The notes beneath the pieces were generated by a model, which did not search any database, was not told the DNA's origin, and saw only the letters and a list, made by a program, of their open reading frames with translations. 64,000 bases of DNA from Micromonospora sp. WMMD1128 (GTDB lineage Bacteria; Actinomycetota; Actinomycetes; Mycobacteriales; Micromonosporaceae). The translations under genes were made by a program, and so were the position numbers. The stretch is from contig NZ_CP114902.1 in assembly GCF_027497235.1 (NCBI RefSeq), positions 1 to 64,000 on the forward strand. Reading direction: 5' to 3'. Numbering within the stretch: position 1 is the first letter of the stretch; each line of letters begins with the position of its first letter. Shown one piece after another: positions 1 through 8,054 of the stretch.

Positions 1-854
1 GGGTCGGCGTCGAGCGCGCGGACCGCGTCGTCGATCGTGGCGCCGGGGCCGACGATCCGCCCGGCCACCGTCCGCATGTCGGCCTCCAGACGGGCCAACT
101 CCGCGAAACCCCAGGCGTACGTCTCGTCCAGGTCGACCTTCGCGCCGAGGAAGTACTGCGAGGCCAGTTCGTAGCGCTCCCGGCCGGCGGCCTGCTTCTG
201 CCGCCCCTCCGGGGCCAGCTCGGTGCGGAGGAAGTGCCCGAACTCGGCGGTGGCCGCGGTCGCGGCGGCGGCGCCCTTGCGCAGCTCGGCGCCGAGCGGG
301 CCGTCGGAGTCGAGGCGTTCGACCAGGCCGTGGAAGAAGTTGTCGCCGTCCGGGTCGACCCAGGCGTCGCACTGCTTGGCGACCTCGACCAACTGCACCT
401 GTGAGCTGACCCGGCCGACCGCCGCGGCCTCGCGGAGCGTGCGCTTGTAGCCGTCGAGCGCCGACGCGAAGCGGTTGAGCCGGGCGGCCACGTTGGCCTT
501 CGCCTCCTCGCCGTCGGTCGGCATCAGGTCGAAGACCATCCGGAGCTCGTGCAGCCCGCTGGAGATCACGTTGACCTCGCTGGTGAGCTCGCCGGCGTCG
601 TACCGGGCGAGTTCCAGCCCGAGGCGTTCCTGCATCGCCTCCTGGGCGATCCGCTCCGCCTCGGTCTCCGGCTCGATGACGTCGAGTTCGCCGAGCGTGC
701 GCCGGGTCAGTTCGGCGCGGGCCGCGTACCCGTCGGGGGAGAGGTCGTCGAGCTGGTCGTCGTAGCCGGCGATGCCGACGTAGGTGGCGCCGGTCGGGCT
801 CAGCGGAGCCCACTGGGCCACGTATCGGTTGGCGAGGTCATCGATTCGTCCCAC
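1..854 (-). CDS. DUF885 family protein, C-terminus cut by window edge
   Basis: The first 284 codons are visible; the gene runs off the left edge. The GTG at 852-854 is the first possible start because an in-frame TAG lies three codons upstream. The visible protein begins MGRIDDLANRYVAQWAPLSP and carries a YVGIAGYDDQLDDLSPDGYA stretch, the N-terminal pattern of bacterial DUF885 proteins. These are large helical proteins of about 550 residues that resemble HExxH-type metallopeptidases in their C-terminal half, which is not in the window. No signal peptide is visible, so it is probably cytoplasmic. Family assignment is by recognition of the N-terminal pattern; the function of the family is poorly defined. 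Confidence 0.8.
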   Translation of the reverse strand, partial: MGRIDDLANRYVAQWAPLSPTGATYVGIAGYDDQLDDLSPDGYAARAELTRRTLGELDVIEPETEAERIAQEAMQERLGLELARYDAGELTSEVNVISSGLHELRMVFDLMPTDGEEAKANVAARLNRFASALDGYKRTLREAAAVGRVSSQVQLVEVAKQCDAWVDPDGDNFFHGLVERLDSDGPLGAELRKGAAAATAATAEFGHFLRTELAPEGRQKQAAGRERYELASQYFLGAKVDLDETYAWGFAELARLEADMRTVAGRIVGPGATIDDAVRALDAD

Positions 855-905
855 GGGGCGACCCTACGTGACCGGACCGCCCCGGTGTCGAGCGTGTTCG
901 CCGTG

Positions 906-1502
906 TCAGGGCAGCAGGTCCGCCGGATCGAAGTCGATCGGGAACGGCAGGTCCAGCTTGAGTCGTTGGCCACTGACGGCCTGGGCCGTGCCGACGTAGC
1001 CGCCGTCGTCGAGCGTCAGGAATTCGACGCCGACGTGCCGGATCTGGCGGGCGATCTGCACCCGCATGAAGTACGGCACCCCGGCCTCGGCGCAGCGACG
1101 CGGCTTGTCCACGAAGTCCTGGCGTCGACTGCCCGGCGACACGAACTCCACCGCCATGGTGCACAGCCGGGCCGGGATCCAGCGGTCCTCCTGGTCGGTC
1201 CCGGGCAACGTGTGCAGGATGGTCAGGTCGGGCTGGATCCACCGGTCGGGGGTGAAGGTCAGGTTCACCTGGCCGAAGACGTAGTAGCCGGCCTCCTTCG
1301 CTGCCGGCTTGAGCAGGTGCATCAACTCACCCTCGGCATAGCTGTTGGTGGCGGTCTCGGCGGGGGTCATGACCAGCCTTCCGTCGATGCACTCGTAGCG
1401 CGTGCTCGGCAACTCGCGCAACGGGAGGTAACGGTCGGCGAGCCCGGTGGTCCACATGCCGTCGAAATCGACGAGCGGATCGAAACGCATGGGCATGGCC
1501 AT
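906..1502 (-). CDS. Uma2 family (DUF820) putative endonuclease
   Basis: A protein of 198 residues with the PD-(D/E)XK-like Uma2 fold. The expected acidic positions are visible in order: PDLTIL (Asp), AVEFVSPGSRRQD (Glu, then a basic residue) and VDKPRRCAEAGVPYF, the usual Uma2 ending of the core. The ATG at 1502 is preferred over an upstream in-frame codon because GGAGG lies about nine bases before it. Uma2 proteins are abundant in actinomycetes and cyanobacteria and are predicted nucleases of unknown biological role. It stands alone, divergent from the EamA exporter gene, with no restriction or toxin partner nearby. Confidence 0.82.
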   Translation of the reverse strand: MAMPMRFDPLVDFDGMWTTGLADRYLPLRELPSTRYECIDGRLVMTPAETATNSYAEGELMHLLKPAAKEAGYYVFGQVNLTFTPDRWIQPDLTILHTLPGTDQEDRWIPARLCTMAVEFVSPGSRRQDFVDKPRRCAEAGVPYFMRVQIARQIRHVGVEFLTLDDGGYVGTAQAVSGQRLKLDLPFPIDFDPADLLP

Positions 1503-1610
1503 CGACGTGTCACCTCCTCGACCGGTCAACGCTCCCACTGTAGGTCGGTTGCTGTGGCGGTCGACACCACGTCCGATTTTCGCGCGACTTCGTCGTACCC
1601 GAGGGGCAGA

Positions 1611-2627
1611 GTGTCAGGGGTGACCGTCGAGACCGCTCCTGACCGGGCGCCACTGCGCAGTTGGCTGCCCGGGTTCGTCGCACTTGCCGCGATCTGGGGT
1701 TCCAGCTTCCTCTTCATCAAGGTCGGGGTGAGCGAGCTGCATCCCGTGCACCTCACCCTCTACCGGGTGGCCACCGGCGCGGCCACGCTGCTGGTGGTGC
1801 TGGCCGTGCTGCGCGACCGGCTGCCCCGCGAGCCCCGGATCTGGGCCCACCTGCTGGTGGTGGCCGCGTTCGGCGTCGCGCTGCCGTTCACCCTGTTCGG
1901 CTTCGGCGAGCAGCGGGTCGAGTCCATGCTCGCCGGCATCTGGAACGCCACCACGCCGCTTATCGTGCTGCCGATGGCGGTGCTCGTGTTCCGCACCGAA
2001 CGGCTGACCGCGCGGCGGGCGGTCGGGCTGGCGCTGGGCTTCGTCGGCGTGCTCGTGGTGCTCGGCGTCTGGGAGGGCGTCGGCGGCGCCCACTTCACCG
2101 GCCAGCTCATGTGCTTCGGCGCGGCGGCCTGCTACGGCCTGGCGATCCCCTACCAGAAGAGGTTCATCGCCGGCAGCACGCACTCCGGCCTGTCGCTGTC
2201 GGCCGCCCAACTGCTCGTGGCGAGCGCGCAGCTCGCGCTTGTCGCACCGTTCGTGGCCGGTGCCCCGCCGGTGCCGACCGGCCTGTCGTGGCGGGTGGTG
2301 GGAAGCGTGCTCGCGCTGGGCGCGCTCGGCACCGGGCTGGCCTTCGTGATCAACATGCGGAACATCCGGCTGGCCGGCGCCAGCACGGCGTCCACCGTGA
2401 CGTACCTGATCCCGGTCTTCGCGGTGCTCGTCGGCGCCGTGGTCCTCGGCGAACGGACGAACTGGCACCAGCCGGTGGGGGCGTTCGTCGTGCTTGTCGG
2501 CGTGGCGGTCGCGCAGGGCCTGTTCGGCCGGCGTCGCCCCGGCGCGCAGCCGGTGCCGGCCGCCGTCCCGGAGTCCGAGCCGGCGCCTGCCGGCGATCCG
2601 GTGATCCAGGCGGCCGTCCGGGGCTGA
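1611..2627 (+). CDS. EamA family (drug/metabolite transporter superfamily) exporter
   Basis: An integral membrane protein of about 338 residues with ten predicted hydrophobic segments in two EamA repeats. The first repeat begins near LAAIWGSSFLFIKVGV, and the second contains ACYGLAIPYQKRF and the closing SVTYLIPVFAVLVG-type helix, here STVTYLIPVFAVLVGAVVLG. DMT proteins of this kind export small metabolites such as amino acids; the substrate cannot be told from sequence. A purine-rich GAGGGG lies 4-5 bases before GTG 1611; GTG 1620 is the alternative start. The C-terminal 30 residues are Pro/Ala/Glu-rich and probably disordered. The gene converges on the PHP-domain gene with only 4 bp between stops. 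Confidence 0.88.
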   Translation: MSGVTVETAPDRAPLRSWLPGFVALAAIWGSSFLFIKVGVSELHPVHLTLYRVATGAATLLVVLAVLRDRLPREPRIWAHLLVVAAFGVALPFTLFGFGEQRVESMLAGIWNATTPLIVLPMAVLVFRTERLTARRAVGLALGFVGVLVVLGVWEGVGGAHFTGQLMCFGAAACYGLAIPYQKRFIAGSTHSGLSLSAAQLLVASAQLALVAPFVAGAPPVPTGLSWRVVGSVLALGALGTGLAFVINMRNIRLAGASTASTVTYLIPVFAVLVGAVVLGERTNWHQPVGAFVVLVGVAVAQGLFGRRRPGAQPVPAAVPESEPAPAGDPVIQAAVRG

Positions 2628-2631
2628 CCGC

Positions 2632-3702
2632 TCAGCCCCGGCTCGTCGTCCACCTCACCAGGCGGTCGGCGGTCCAGGTGTTGACCACCCGGTCCGCCGG
2701 TACGCCGCAGCGCGCCGCGCGCTCGCAGCCGAAGCGCTGCCAGTCGAGCTGCCCGGGGGCGTGCGCGTCGGTGTCGATGGCGAACCGGCAGCCGGCCTCC
2801 AGGGCGCGGCGGATCAGCCGCTTCGGCGGGTCCTGCCGCTCCGGCCGCGAGTTGATCTCGACGGCCACGTCGTGCTCCGCGCACGCGGCGAAGACGGCAT
2901 CCGGATCGAAGTCGCTCTCCTTGCGGGTACGCGCCCGGTGTCCCTTGTCACCCGGGCCGGTCACGCCGGCCGGCCGGGACGACACCATCCGGCCGGTGCA
3001 GTGCCCCAGGATGTCCAGGTGCGGGTTGGCGACCGCGGTGAGCATCCGGCGGGTCATCTTCGCCCGGTCGTCGTTCAGGCCGCTGTGCACCGAGCCGACC
3101 ACCACGTCCAGCCGGGCCAGCAGCTCGTCGGTCTGGTCGAGCGAACCGTCGGCGAGGATGTCGACCTCGATGCCGGTGAGGATGCGGAAGCCCTTCGGCA
3201 ACGCCTCGTTGACCGCCGCCACGTGGTCGAGCTGCCGGCGCAAGCGGTCCGCGGTGAGCCCCCGGGCCACCTTGAGCCGGGGCGAGTGGTCGGTGAGTAC
3301 CAGATATTCGTGGCCCAGCTCGACCGCGGCCAGCGCCATCTCCTCGATCGGTGAGCCGCCGTCGGACCAGTCCGAGTGGCTGTGGCAGTCGCCGCGCAGC
3401 GCGTCCCGCAGCTTCGCCGCCTCCTCGTCCAGGTCGGTGCCCTCGGTGGCCAGCAGCCGGCGCAGGTAGACCGGCTCCTCGCCGGCCAACGACTCGGCCA
3501 CACAACGGGCGGTGACGTCACCGACGCCGGCCAGCTCGGTCAGCTTCCCCGTGCGGGCCCGCTCGGCCACCTCGCCGCTCGGCAGCGCGCCGAGCGCGTT
3601 CGCCGCCGACCGGAACGCCCGTACCCGATAGGTGGCCTCGTTCGCCCGCTCCAGCAGGAACGCGATCCGGCGCAGGTCGGCGATGGGATCCCGGGCACTC
3701 AT
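2632..3702 (-). CDS. PHP domain metal-dependent phosphoesterase with N-terminal HhH region
   Basis: A 356-residue protein. Residues 1-100 resemble the helix-hairpin-helix region of family X DNA polymerases (LTELAGVGDVTARCVAESL). The PHP domain follows, with the metal-ligand motifs GDCHSHSDWSDG, LVLTDHS, TGIEVDI, GSVHSGL, DILGHC and, near the end, AIDTDAH. It is therefore related to YcdX/HisK-like PHP phosphatases and to the C-terminal PHP module of bacterial PolX, but the polymerase domain is absent. Such stand-alone proteins may be phosphoesterases or DNA-end processing enzymes; the substrate is not known. Starts at ATG 3702; same strand as the M23 lipoprotein gene 57 bp upstream. Confidence 0.88.
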   Translation of the reverse strand: MSARDPIADLRRIAFLLERANEATYRVRAFRSAANALGALPSGEVAERARTGKLTELAGVGDVTARCVAESLAGEEPVYLRRLLATEGTDLDEEAAKLRDALRGDCHSHSDWSDGGSPIEEMALAAVELGHEYLVLTDHSPRLKVARGLTADRLRRQLDHVAAVNEALPKGFRILTGIEVDILADGSLDQTDELLARLDVVVGSVHSGLNDDRAKMTRRMLTAVANPHLDILGHCTGRMVSSRPAGVTGPGDKGHRARTRKESDFDPDAVFAACAEHDVAVEINSRPERQDPPKRLIRRALEAGCRFAIDTDAHAPGQLDWQRFGCERAARCGVPADRVVNTWTADRLVRWTTSRG

Positions 3703-3759
3703 GCCCTGGAACCTACGCGCTCCGGCCGCCCGCCGTGCGCCGGCGGACCGCGCGTCGGG

Positions 3760-4515
3760 TCACCCGCCCGAGCCGGAGCGACCCGGCGACTTCGGACAGC
3801 CGTGCTTGCGCTGCCAGGCGGTGACCTCGGCGACCGGGGAGCGGTTGCTGCCCTTGCGCCAGGAGTTCAGGTAGGGCGCCGGCCAGACCACGCCCCGACG
3901 GATCCACCAGTCGTCGTGGCCGGTGCACTTCGGCGACAGCCCGAAGTGCAGGTGGCACACGTTGTTCGCGTTGCCCGTGCGGCCCACCTTGCCGAGTTGC
4001 TGCCCGGCGCGGACGCGTACCCCGGCGTCCACGTTGGCGGTGATCGCGCTCAGGTGGGAGCCGTAGTAGCGCACCCCGTCGTCGCCGAGCAGCGACACCG
4101 AGAGGCCGCCGTTGTTCGGCCCCAGCGGACCGCGCTTGTCGAACCGGTCCACCCGGCTCACCTCAAGGACCACGCCGTCGGTGACCGCCACCACCGGCTC
4201 ACCGCAGTCGGCGAAGATGTCGGTGCCCGGATAGCCACCGTGCGTCGGGTGGTAGTCGATGTTGCCGGCCCGGACCGGGAAGACCCGCCGCGTCGCCGCG
4301 CGGGTCGGCGTCGGCGTCGGGGTCGGGGTCGGGGCGACGGACGTGGCCGGGCTCGCCGTCGGCGCCGCAGGCTGCGCCGCGGTCACCATCGGGCTGGGAT
4401 CCTGCCACGCGTCGGCGGGCGCTTCGGGCCGGTCGCACCCGGCGGCGAGCGCCGCGACGAGCAGCAGGACCGGGTACGCCGGACGCGCGCGGCGTCCGAT
4501 CGATGGCGAGCGCAT
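3760..4515 (-). CDS. M23 family peptidase, lipoprotein
   Basis: A 251-residue cell-envelope protein. The N-terminus has a basic start, a hydrophobic stretch and a lipobox ending LAAGC, so it should be lipidated and anchored on the outer face of the membrane. A Pro/Thr/Ala-rich linker (TPTPTPTPT) leads to a LytM/M23 domain with the zinc motifs HxxxxPGTD (HGGYPGTD) and HLHFG. M23 enzymes cleave peptide cross-links in peptidoglycan or activate amidases. The domain carries extra Cys residues (FADCGE, NVCHLHFG, PKCTGH) that could form disulfides outside the cell. Start ATG 4515; an upstream in-frame extension would put residues before the signal peptide and is unlikely. Confidence 0.87.
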   Translation of the reverse strand: MRSPSIGRRARPAYPVLLLVAALAAGCDRPEAPADAWQDPSPMVTAAQPAAPTASPATSVAPTPTPTPTPTRAATRRVFPVRAGNIDYHPTHGGYPGTDIFADCGEPVVAVTDGVVLEVSRVDRFDKRGPLGPNNGGLSVSLLGDDGVRYYGSHLSAITANVDAGVRVRAGQQLGKVGRTGNANNVCHLHFGLSPKCTGHDDWWIRRGVVWPAPYLNSWRKGSNRSPVAEVTAWQRKHGCPKSPGRSGSGG

Positions 4516-4623
4516 CCGATCATCCTGGCAGACCACTACCGTAGGAACGAACGCCGAGACCCACCCACGACGGGGTGTCACTGTGCGTGATGTCGCGGGC
4601 GTGGTCCAGGGGAGGGAGCAGCG

Positions 4624-5019
4624 GTGGCGAACGGGTGGCACGGCGGATCCGAGCAAACCGGCCCGGCGGTGTTCCACCCGCCGCCGCGTACCCCGTCGGG
4701 GCTCTTCCCGTCCGGCGGGTCGACGCGGCCCAGCTACCGCGAGCCGTACCCGGTCACCGGCGCGGGCGTCGCGATCGGCGCGGTGGTCACGTTCGCCTGG
4801 CTGCTGCTGTTCGGGCTGGTCGGCCGCGACGTGGCCGGATACGCCTGGTGGACGCTGCTGGCCGGCGGGCTGGCCTGGGCGGTGGCCGCGGTGCTGGTCC
4901 GACACGGCGACCGCGGGGTCGCCACCGGCGTGGCGATCGTCATCGCCGGCGGCTGGAGCATCGCCGCGGCGGTCGTCGCCGTGCGGTGGGCGCAGACCGG
5001 CGACTGGCCGCTCTGGTGA
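4624..5019 (+). CDS. Small conserved membrane protein of unknown function
   Basis: A 131-residue protein with a Pro/Gly-rich N-terminal 45 residues (cytoplasmic or disordered) followed by three hydrophobic segments: AVVTFAWLLLFGLVG, WTLLAGGLAWAVAAVLV and VAIVIAGGWSIAAAVVAV. I do not recognise a characterised family; it looks like one of the many Micromonosporaceae-specific membrane proteins. GTG 4624 follows a strong GGGAGGGAGC ribosome binding site. Divergent from the M23 lipoprotein gene with a 108-bp gap that must hold both promoters. Codon third positions are strongly GC, so it is likely a real gene. Confidence 0.72.
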   Translation: MANGWHGGSEQTGPAVFHPPPRTPSGLFPSGGSTRPSYREPYPVTGAGVAIGAVVTFAWLLLFGLVGRDVAGYAWWTLLAGGLAWAVAAVLVRHGDRGVATGVAIVIAGGWSIAAAVVAVRWAQTGDWPLW

Positions 5020-5091
5020 CCTTCGGTGCCGGTTTCGCTGCGTAGCGAAGACCATCTTGACGTACGGGCGGTGACGGTTCACGCTCGCCGT

Positions 5092-5262
5092 ATGGCCTGG
5101 ACCACACCGCCGCGGCTCGACCCCGATCGGAGCCGCCGACGCCTTCAGATCCTCGCCGAGTTGGCCGGTGCCCGAGCGGTTCAGCAGCGCGAACGGCCGC
5201 AGCGGGCGCACAGCGCGCGTCTTCGCCAACTGATCGCCACGCGTCGCCGCGTCACCGGCTGA
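5092..5262 (+). CDS. Small basic protein, hypothetical
   Basis: A 56-codon reading frame starting ATG TGG-free MAWTTPPRLDPDRSRRRL and rich in Arg (about one residue in five). No family is recognised and no good Shine-Dalgarno sequence precedes it. Third codon positions are mostly G or C, which supports coding, but in DNA of this composition that is weak evidence. It could also be non-coding sequence between the membrane protein gene and the TadA-associated gene. Confidence 0.35.
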   Translation: MAWTTPPRLDPDRSRRRLQILAELAGARAVQQRERPQRAHSARLRQLIATRRRVTG

Positions 5263-5383
5263 CCGGCTTTCTCCAGGAACGGCCGGCCCGTTACGGGGCG
5301 TTGACCGGTCGCCCGCCGACCCGACCGGTTAACGTGCATCGCGTGAGTTGTCGGCGTGCCGCCGAAGCCAGTTTGGGGGGACC

Positions 5384-5911
5384 GTGTCGTACTTCGCTGC
5401 TGCCGTGGCGCGCGTCGACGGCGGCTGGAGCGCCGGCGAGGTGAGCCTGCGGGGAATCACCGACATCGAGGAGGCGGCCGACCGCCTGCGCGACGTCGAG
5501 CCGGACGCGGACATCTCGCTGCTGTTCGTCGAGGCGGACGACACCTACCTGGTGGTCCTGCGCCTGGACGAGGGCGAGGACCTGCGCGTGTTCGGCTCCG
5601 ACTCGGCGTACGCGGAGGAGTCCCGGCTGGGCGCGTTGCTCGTCGGCGACCTGAAGACCTCGGTCACCGGCCTGGAGGAGGTCGACGAGCCGCGCCCGTC
5701 CGGCGGCGACGACGAGACCGAGGAGCAGCCGGCCGTGGACCCGGAGGCCGACCCGGTGGGCGACGCCGACCTCCTCGCCGACCTGGGCATCTCGGCGCAG
5801 AAGCTGCTCGCGCTCTGCGCGCACGACGGCAACATGCCGGCCGACGTGACCGCCGAGATCTGCCAGGTGCTCGGCTGCGCGGACGAGGTCGAGGAGCTGC
5901 GTGAGGTCTGA
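5384..5911 (+). CDS. tRNA adenosine deaminase-associated protein
   Basis: A 175-residue acidic protein recognisable by its start MSYFAAAVARVDGGW and by its place directly before tadA, which it overlaps by 11 bp. This actinobacterial family is defined by that linkage; its biochemical role is not established. The N-terminal 100 residues look like a compact alpha/beta domain, followed by an acidic linker (GGDDETEEQP) and a C-terminal helical part with LGISAQKLLALCAHDG. GTG 5384 is chosen because a run of six G lies just before it and because the family starts here; upstream codons give no homologous sequence. Translational coupling to tadA is likely. Confidence 0.85.
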   Translation: MSYFAAAVARVDGGWSAGEVSLRGITDIEEAADRLRDVEPDADISLLFVEADDTYLVVLRLDEGEDLRVFGSDSAYAEESRLGALLVGDLKTSVTGLEEVDEPRPSGGDDETEEQPAVDPEADPVGDADLLADLGISAQKLLALCAHDGNMPADVTAEICQVLGCADEVEELREV

Positions 5912-6509
5912 GCCCGGCGAGCATGTGACGCCCGGCGCCACCGAGCCGGCCGACGCCACCGACCCGGCGCTGGCGACCGCGGGGACGTCGCGTCCCGGCC
6001 CCGGCGCCGACGAAGGGCTGACCGACCCGGGCACGGTGGGCCGCCGGCAGCGGCACGAGCTGTGGATGCGCCGGGCCCTTCAGGTCGCGGTGACCGGCCC
6101 GGACAGCGGGCCGCCCGCCGAAGGCGTCGACGACGTGCCGGTCGGGGCGGTGCTCTACGGACCCGACGGCGCCGAACTGGCGATCGGCCGCAACGAGCGG
6201 GAGCTGACCGGCGACCCCACCGCGCACGCCGAGGTGCTGGCGCTGCGTCGCGCCGCCCGGCGGCTGGGCCGATGGCGGCTGGACGGCTGCACGCTCGTGG
6301 TCACGCTGGAGCCGTGCACCATGTGCGCCGGAGCGATCGCGCTGGCCCGCGTACCGACAGTGGTGTTCGGGGCGTGGGAGCCGAAGACGGGCGCGGTCGG
6401 CTCGCTCTGGGACGTGCTGCGCGACCGCCGCCTCCCGCACCGCCCCGAGGTGTACGGCGGCGTCCTCGCACCGGAGAGCGCCGCGTTGCTGCGCGCCTTT
6501 TTCAGGTAA
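5901..6509 (+). CDS. tadA: tRNA-specific adenosine deaminase TadA
   Basis: Deaminates the wobble adenosine of tRNA-Arg(ACG) to inosine. The zinc deaminase motifs are intact: HAE at about residues 109-111 and PCTMC at about 138-142 (Pro138, Cys139, Cys142), with catalytic Glu111. From GTG 5901 the protein has 202 residues, longer than the usual 150-160, because of a Pro/Ala/Asp-rich N-terminal tail of about 50 residues; an internal start such as the ATG at 6064 (MRRALQVAV) would give a typical-length enzyme. The stop codon TAA is contributed by the dispersed repeat that begins at 6506, so the last residue and the stop lie at the repeat junction. Confidence 0.92.
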   Translation: MRSEPGEHVTPGATEPADATDPALATAGTSRPGPGADEGLTDPGTVGRRQRHELWMRRALQVAVTGPDSGPPAEGVDDVPVGAVLYGPDGAELAIGRNERELTGDPTAHAEVLALRRAARRLGRWRLDGCTLVVTLEPCTMCAGAIALARVPTVVFGAWEPKTGAVGSLWDVLRDRRLPHRPEVYGGVLAPESAALLRAFFR

Positions 6510-6559
6510 GGCGGGGGCCCCGCTTAACGCATCCGGTAGAGGCGGGGCCCCCGCTTAAC
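6506..6559 (+). repeat. Dispersed 54-bp palindromic element, copy A
   Basis: First of four copies of the same element (others at 25491, 25575 and 62717). It reads GTAAGGCGGGGGCCCC, then CGCTTAACGCATCCGG, then TAGAGGCGGGGCCC and CCGCTTAAC. Each half is a GGGGCCCC-centred palindrome ending in TTAAC, and the two halves are joined by a GCATnCGGTAGA linker. Its second to fourth bases are the TAA stop of tadA. It lies between convergent tadA and deoD, so it may fold into hairpins in both transcripts and act as a bidirectional terminator. That role is inference. Confidence 0.85.
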
Positions 6560-6613
6560 AAGCCGCCGCCCCCGGCACCGGGCGGGTGGCGGGGGCGGGC
6601 GGAAACGGGACGG

Positions 6614-7321
6614 TCAGGCGATGGCGGTGTCGAGGGCGATCTCGACCATCTGGCCGAACGTCTGCTCACGCTCCTGCGACGTGGTCTTCTCACCGGTCTT
6701 GATGTGGTCGCTGACGGTCAGGATGGTCAGCGCGCGGGCCTTGAACCGCGCCGCGATGGTGTAGAGCGCCGCCGACTCCATCTCCACCGCCAGCACGCCG
6801 TAGTCGGCGAGCGTGTCGTAGAGGTCCGGCCGGTCGGTGTAGAAGGCGTCCGCGGCCAGGATCGGGCCGACCCGCATGCTGATGCCGCGCCGCTCGGCCA
6901 CGTCGACCGAGGTACGCAGCAGCCCGAAGTCGGCCACCGGGGCGTAGTCGATCAGCCCGTCGAAGCGCATCCGGTTCATGTTCGAGTCGGTGGACGAGCC
7001 GATCGCGGCCACCACGTCCCGCAACTGCAGGTCCTCGGTCAGGGCGCCGCAGGAGCCCACCCGGATCAGCGTCCGCACGCCGTAGTCGTTGATCAGCTCG
7101 TGGGCGTAGATGGAGGCGGACGGCATGCCCATGCCGGAGCCCTGGACGGAGACGTCGACGCCGTTCCACCGGCCGGTGAAGCCCAGCATGCCGCGCACCG
7201 TCGTGTAGCAGCGGGCCTCCTCGAGGTAGGTCTCCGCGATCCACTTGGCCCGCAGCGGGTCGCCCGGCATCAGGACCCGCTCGGCGATCTCTCCCGGCTC
7301 AGCGCCGATGTGCGTACTCAT
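6614..7321 (-). CDS. deoD: Purine-nucleoside phosphorylase, DeoD type
   Basis: Phosphorolysis of purine (deoxy)nucleosides to base plus (deoxy)ribose-1-phosphate in purine salvage. 235 residues, matching the hexameric bacterial DeoD family (about 235-240). Visible motifs: [13 protein letters not shown] (phosphate site), [27 protein letters not shown] (ribose and base site) and the catalytic Asp in [10 protein letters not shown]. The start ATG 7321 ([14 protein letters not shown]) fits the family; the longer upstream frame would add 35 non-homologous residues. Divergent from tRNA-Ser at 7397. Confidence 0.95.
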   Translation of the reverse strand: MSTHIGAEPGEIAERVLMPGDPLRAKWIAETYLEEARCYTTVRGMLGFTGRWNGVDVSVQGSGMGMPSASIYAHELINDYGVRTLIRVGSCGALTEDLQLRDVVAAIGSSTDSNMNRMRFDGLIDYAPVADFGLLRTSVDVAERRGISMRVGPILAADAFYTDRPDLYDTLADYGVLAVEMESAALYTIAARFKARALTILTVSDHIKTGEKTTSQEREQTFGQMVEIALDTAIA

Positions 7322-7396
7322 GACAAAGATCCTGCCAGGCCGGCCGACGGGATACCGGCTCGGCGTCCGTGCCGGTGGTCCTGTACCCTCGTCGGC

Positions 7397-7486
7397 GGTG
7401 GCGTGTCCGAGTGGCCTAAGGAGCACGCCTCGAAAGCGTGTGAGGGTTTACGCCCTCCGCGGGTTCAAATCCCGCCGCCACCGCCA
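7397..7486 (+). tRNA. tRNA-Ser (anticodon CGA), CCA encoded
   Basis: A class II tRNA with a long variable arm. The 7-bp acceptor GGTGGCG pairs with CGCCACC at 7476-7482; discriminator G at 7483 and encoded CCA at 7484-7486. The anticodon stem CACGC/GCGTG encloses CTCGAAA, giving anticodon CGA at 7431-7433 (reads UCG). The T arm contains GGTTCAAATCC. Confidence 0.97.
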
Positions 7487-7492
7487 ATCGCC

Positions 7493-7519
7493 GAAGCGCC
7501 CGGAATCCCCGGGCGCTTC
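7493..7519 (+). terminator. Hairpin after tRNA-Ser(CGA)
   Basis: An 11-bp perfect stem GAAGCGCCCGG / CCGGGCGCTTC with a 5-nt loop, 6 bp after the tRNA and 4 bp before the stop of the convergent gene at 7524. It probably terminates both transcripts. There is no long U tract, as is usual for high-GC actinomycetes. Confidence 0.75.
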
Positions 7520-7523
7520 GTCG

Positions 7524-8054
7524 TCAGCAGGGGCCGTAGCCCTCGTCGAAGAGGCGGCGGGCCCAGTCCGCGTACCCGACGATGATCTTTCGGACGGTGA
7601 CGCCGTCGTGCAGGAACAGGTAGCCGCGGTCGCCGTCGCGGGCCAGCAGCCCGGCGAAGCGGTGGCTACCGGGCGGCGCCGGCAGCGCGGCGGCGCCGGG
7701 GTAGGCGGCGCGCACCTCGCCGACCGGTGTGCCGGCGCTGATCCCCTCCGGCGTGGTCATCGGGTCGTCGAGCCAGAGCAGGACGAGCCGGTCGTCGACG
7801 AAGATCGGGCTGACCGAGCCGTGTCCGGCAAGTGTGGGCCCGCAGGCGTCCTCGTCGGTGCGCAGCAGGCCACGCCGGGTCAGGTCGTCCTCGGTGGCGC
7901 CGAACTCCGCGTTGCGCAGGCCGTTCAGGCTGACCACCTCGGCGGCGCCGACCGGCCGGGCCGCCACGTCCGGTCCCTGTGGACGGACGCCGCTCCCGGT
8001 GGCGGAAGCGGCGACCAGCAGTGCGGCTATAAAACCGAATTGTCGTGATTTCAT
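7524..8054 (-). CDS. Secreted protein of unknown function
   Basis: A 176-residue protein with an N-terminal MKSRQFGFIAALLVAASATGS segment (20 residues shown end near the cleavage site) that looks like a signal peptide. The rest contains LNGLRNAEFGATEDDL, a pattern of small secreted or lipoprotein-like actinomycete proteins with a predicted beta-rich fold, and two Cys (DACGPT and the C-terminal GYGPC) that could form a disulfide. No characterised family is recognised. Its ATG overlaps the stop of the upstream gene (ATGA), so the two are one transcription and translation unit. Confidence 0.75.
   Translation of the reverse strand: MKSRQFGFIAALLVAASATGSGVRPQGPDVAARPVGAAEVVSLNGLRNAEFGATEDDLTRRGLLRTDEDACGPTLAGHGSVSPIFVDDRLVLLWLDDPMTTPEGISAGTPVGEVRAAYPGAAALPAPPGSHRFAGLLARDGDRGYLFLHDGVTVRKIIVGYADWARRLFDEGYGPC

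Noticed and set aside
549..2627. A 692-codon plus-strand open frame covering the EamA gene
   Set aside because: Only the part from about 1611 encodes a recognisable protein; the upstream part is antisense to the DUF885 and Uma2 genes and is low-complexity.
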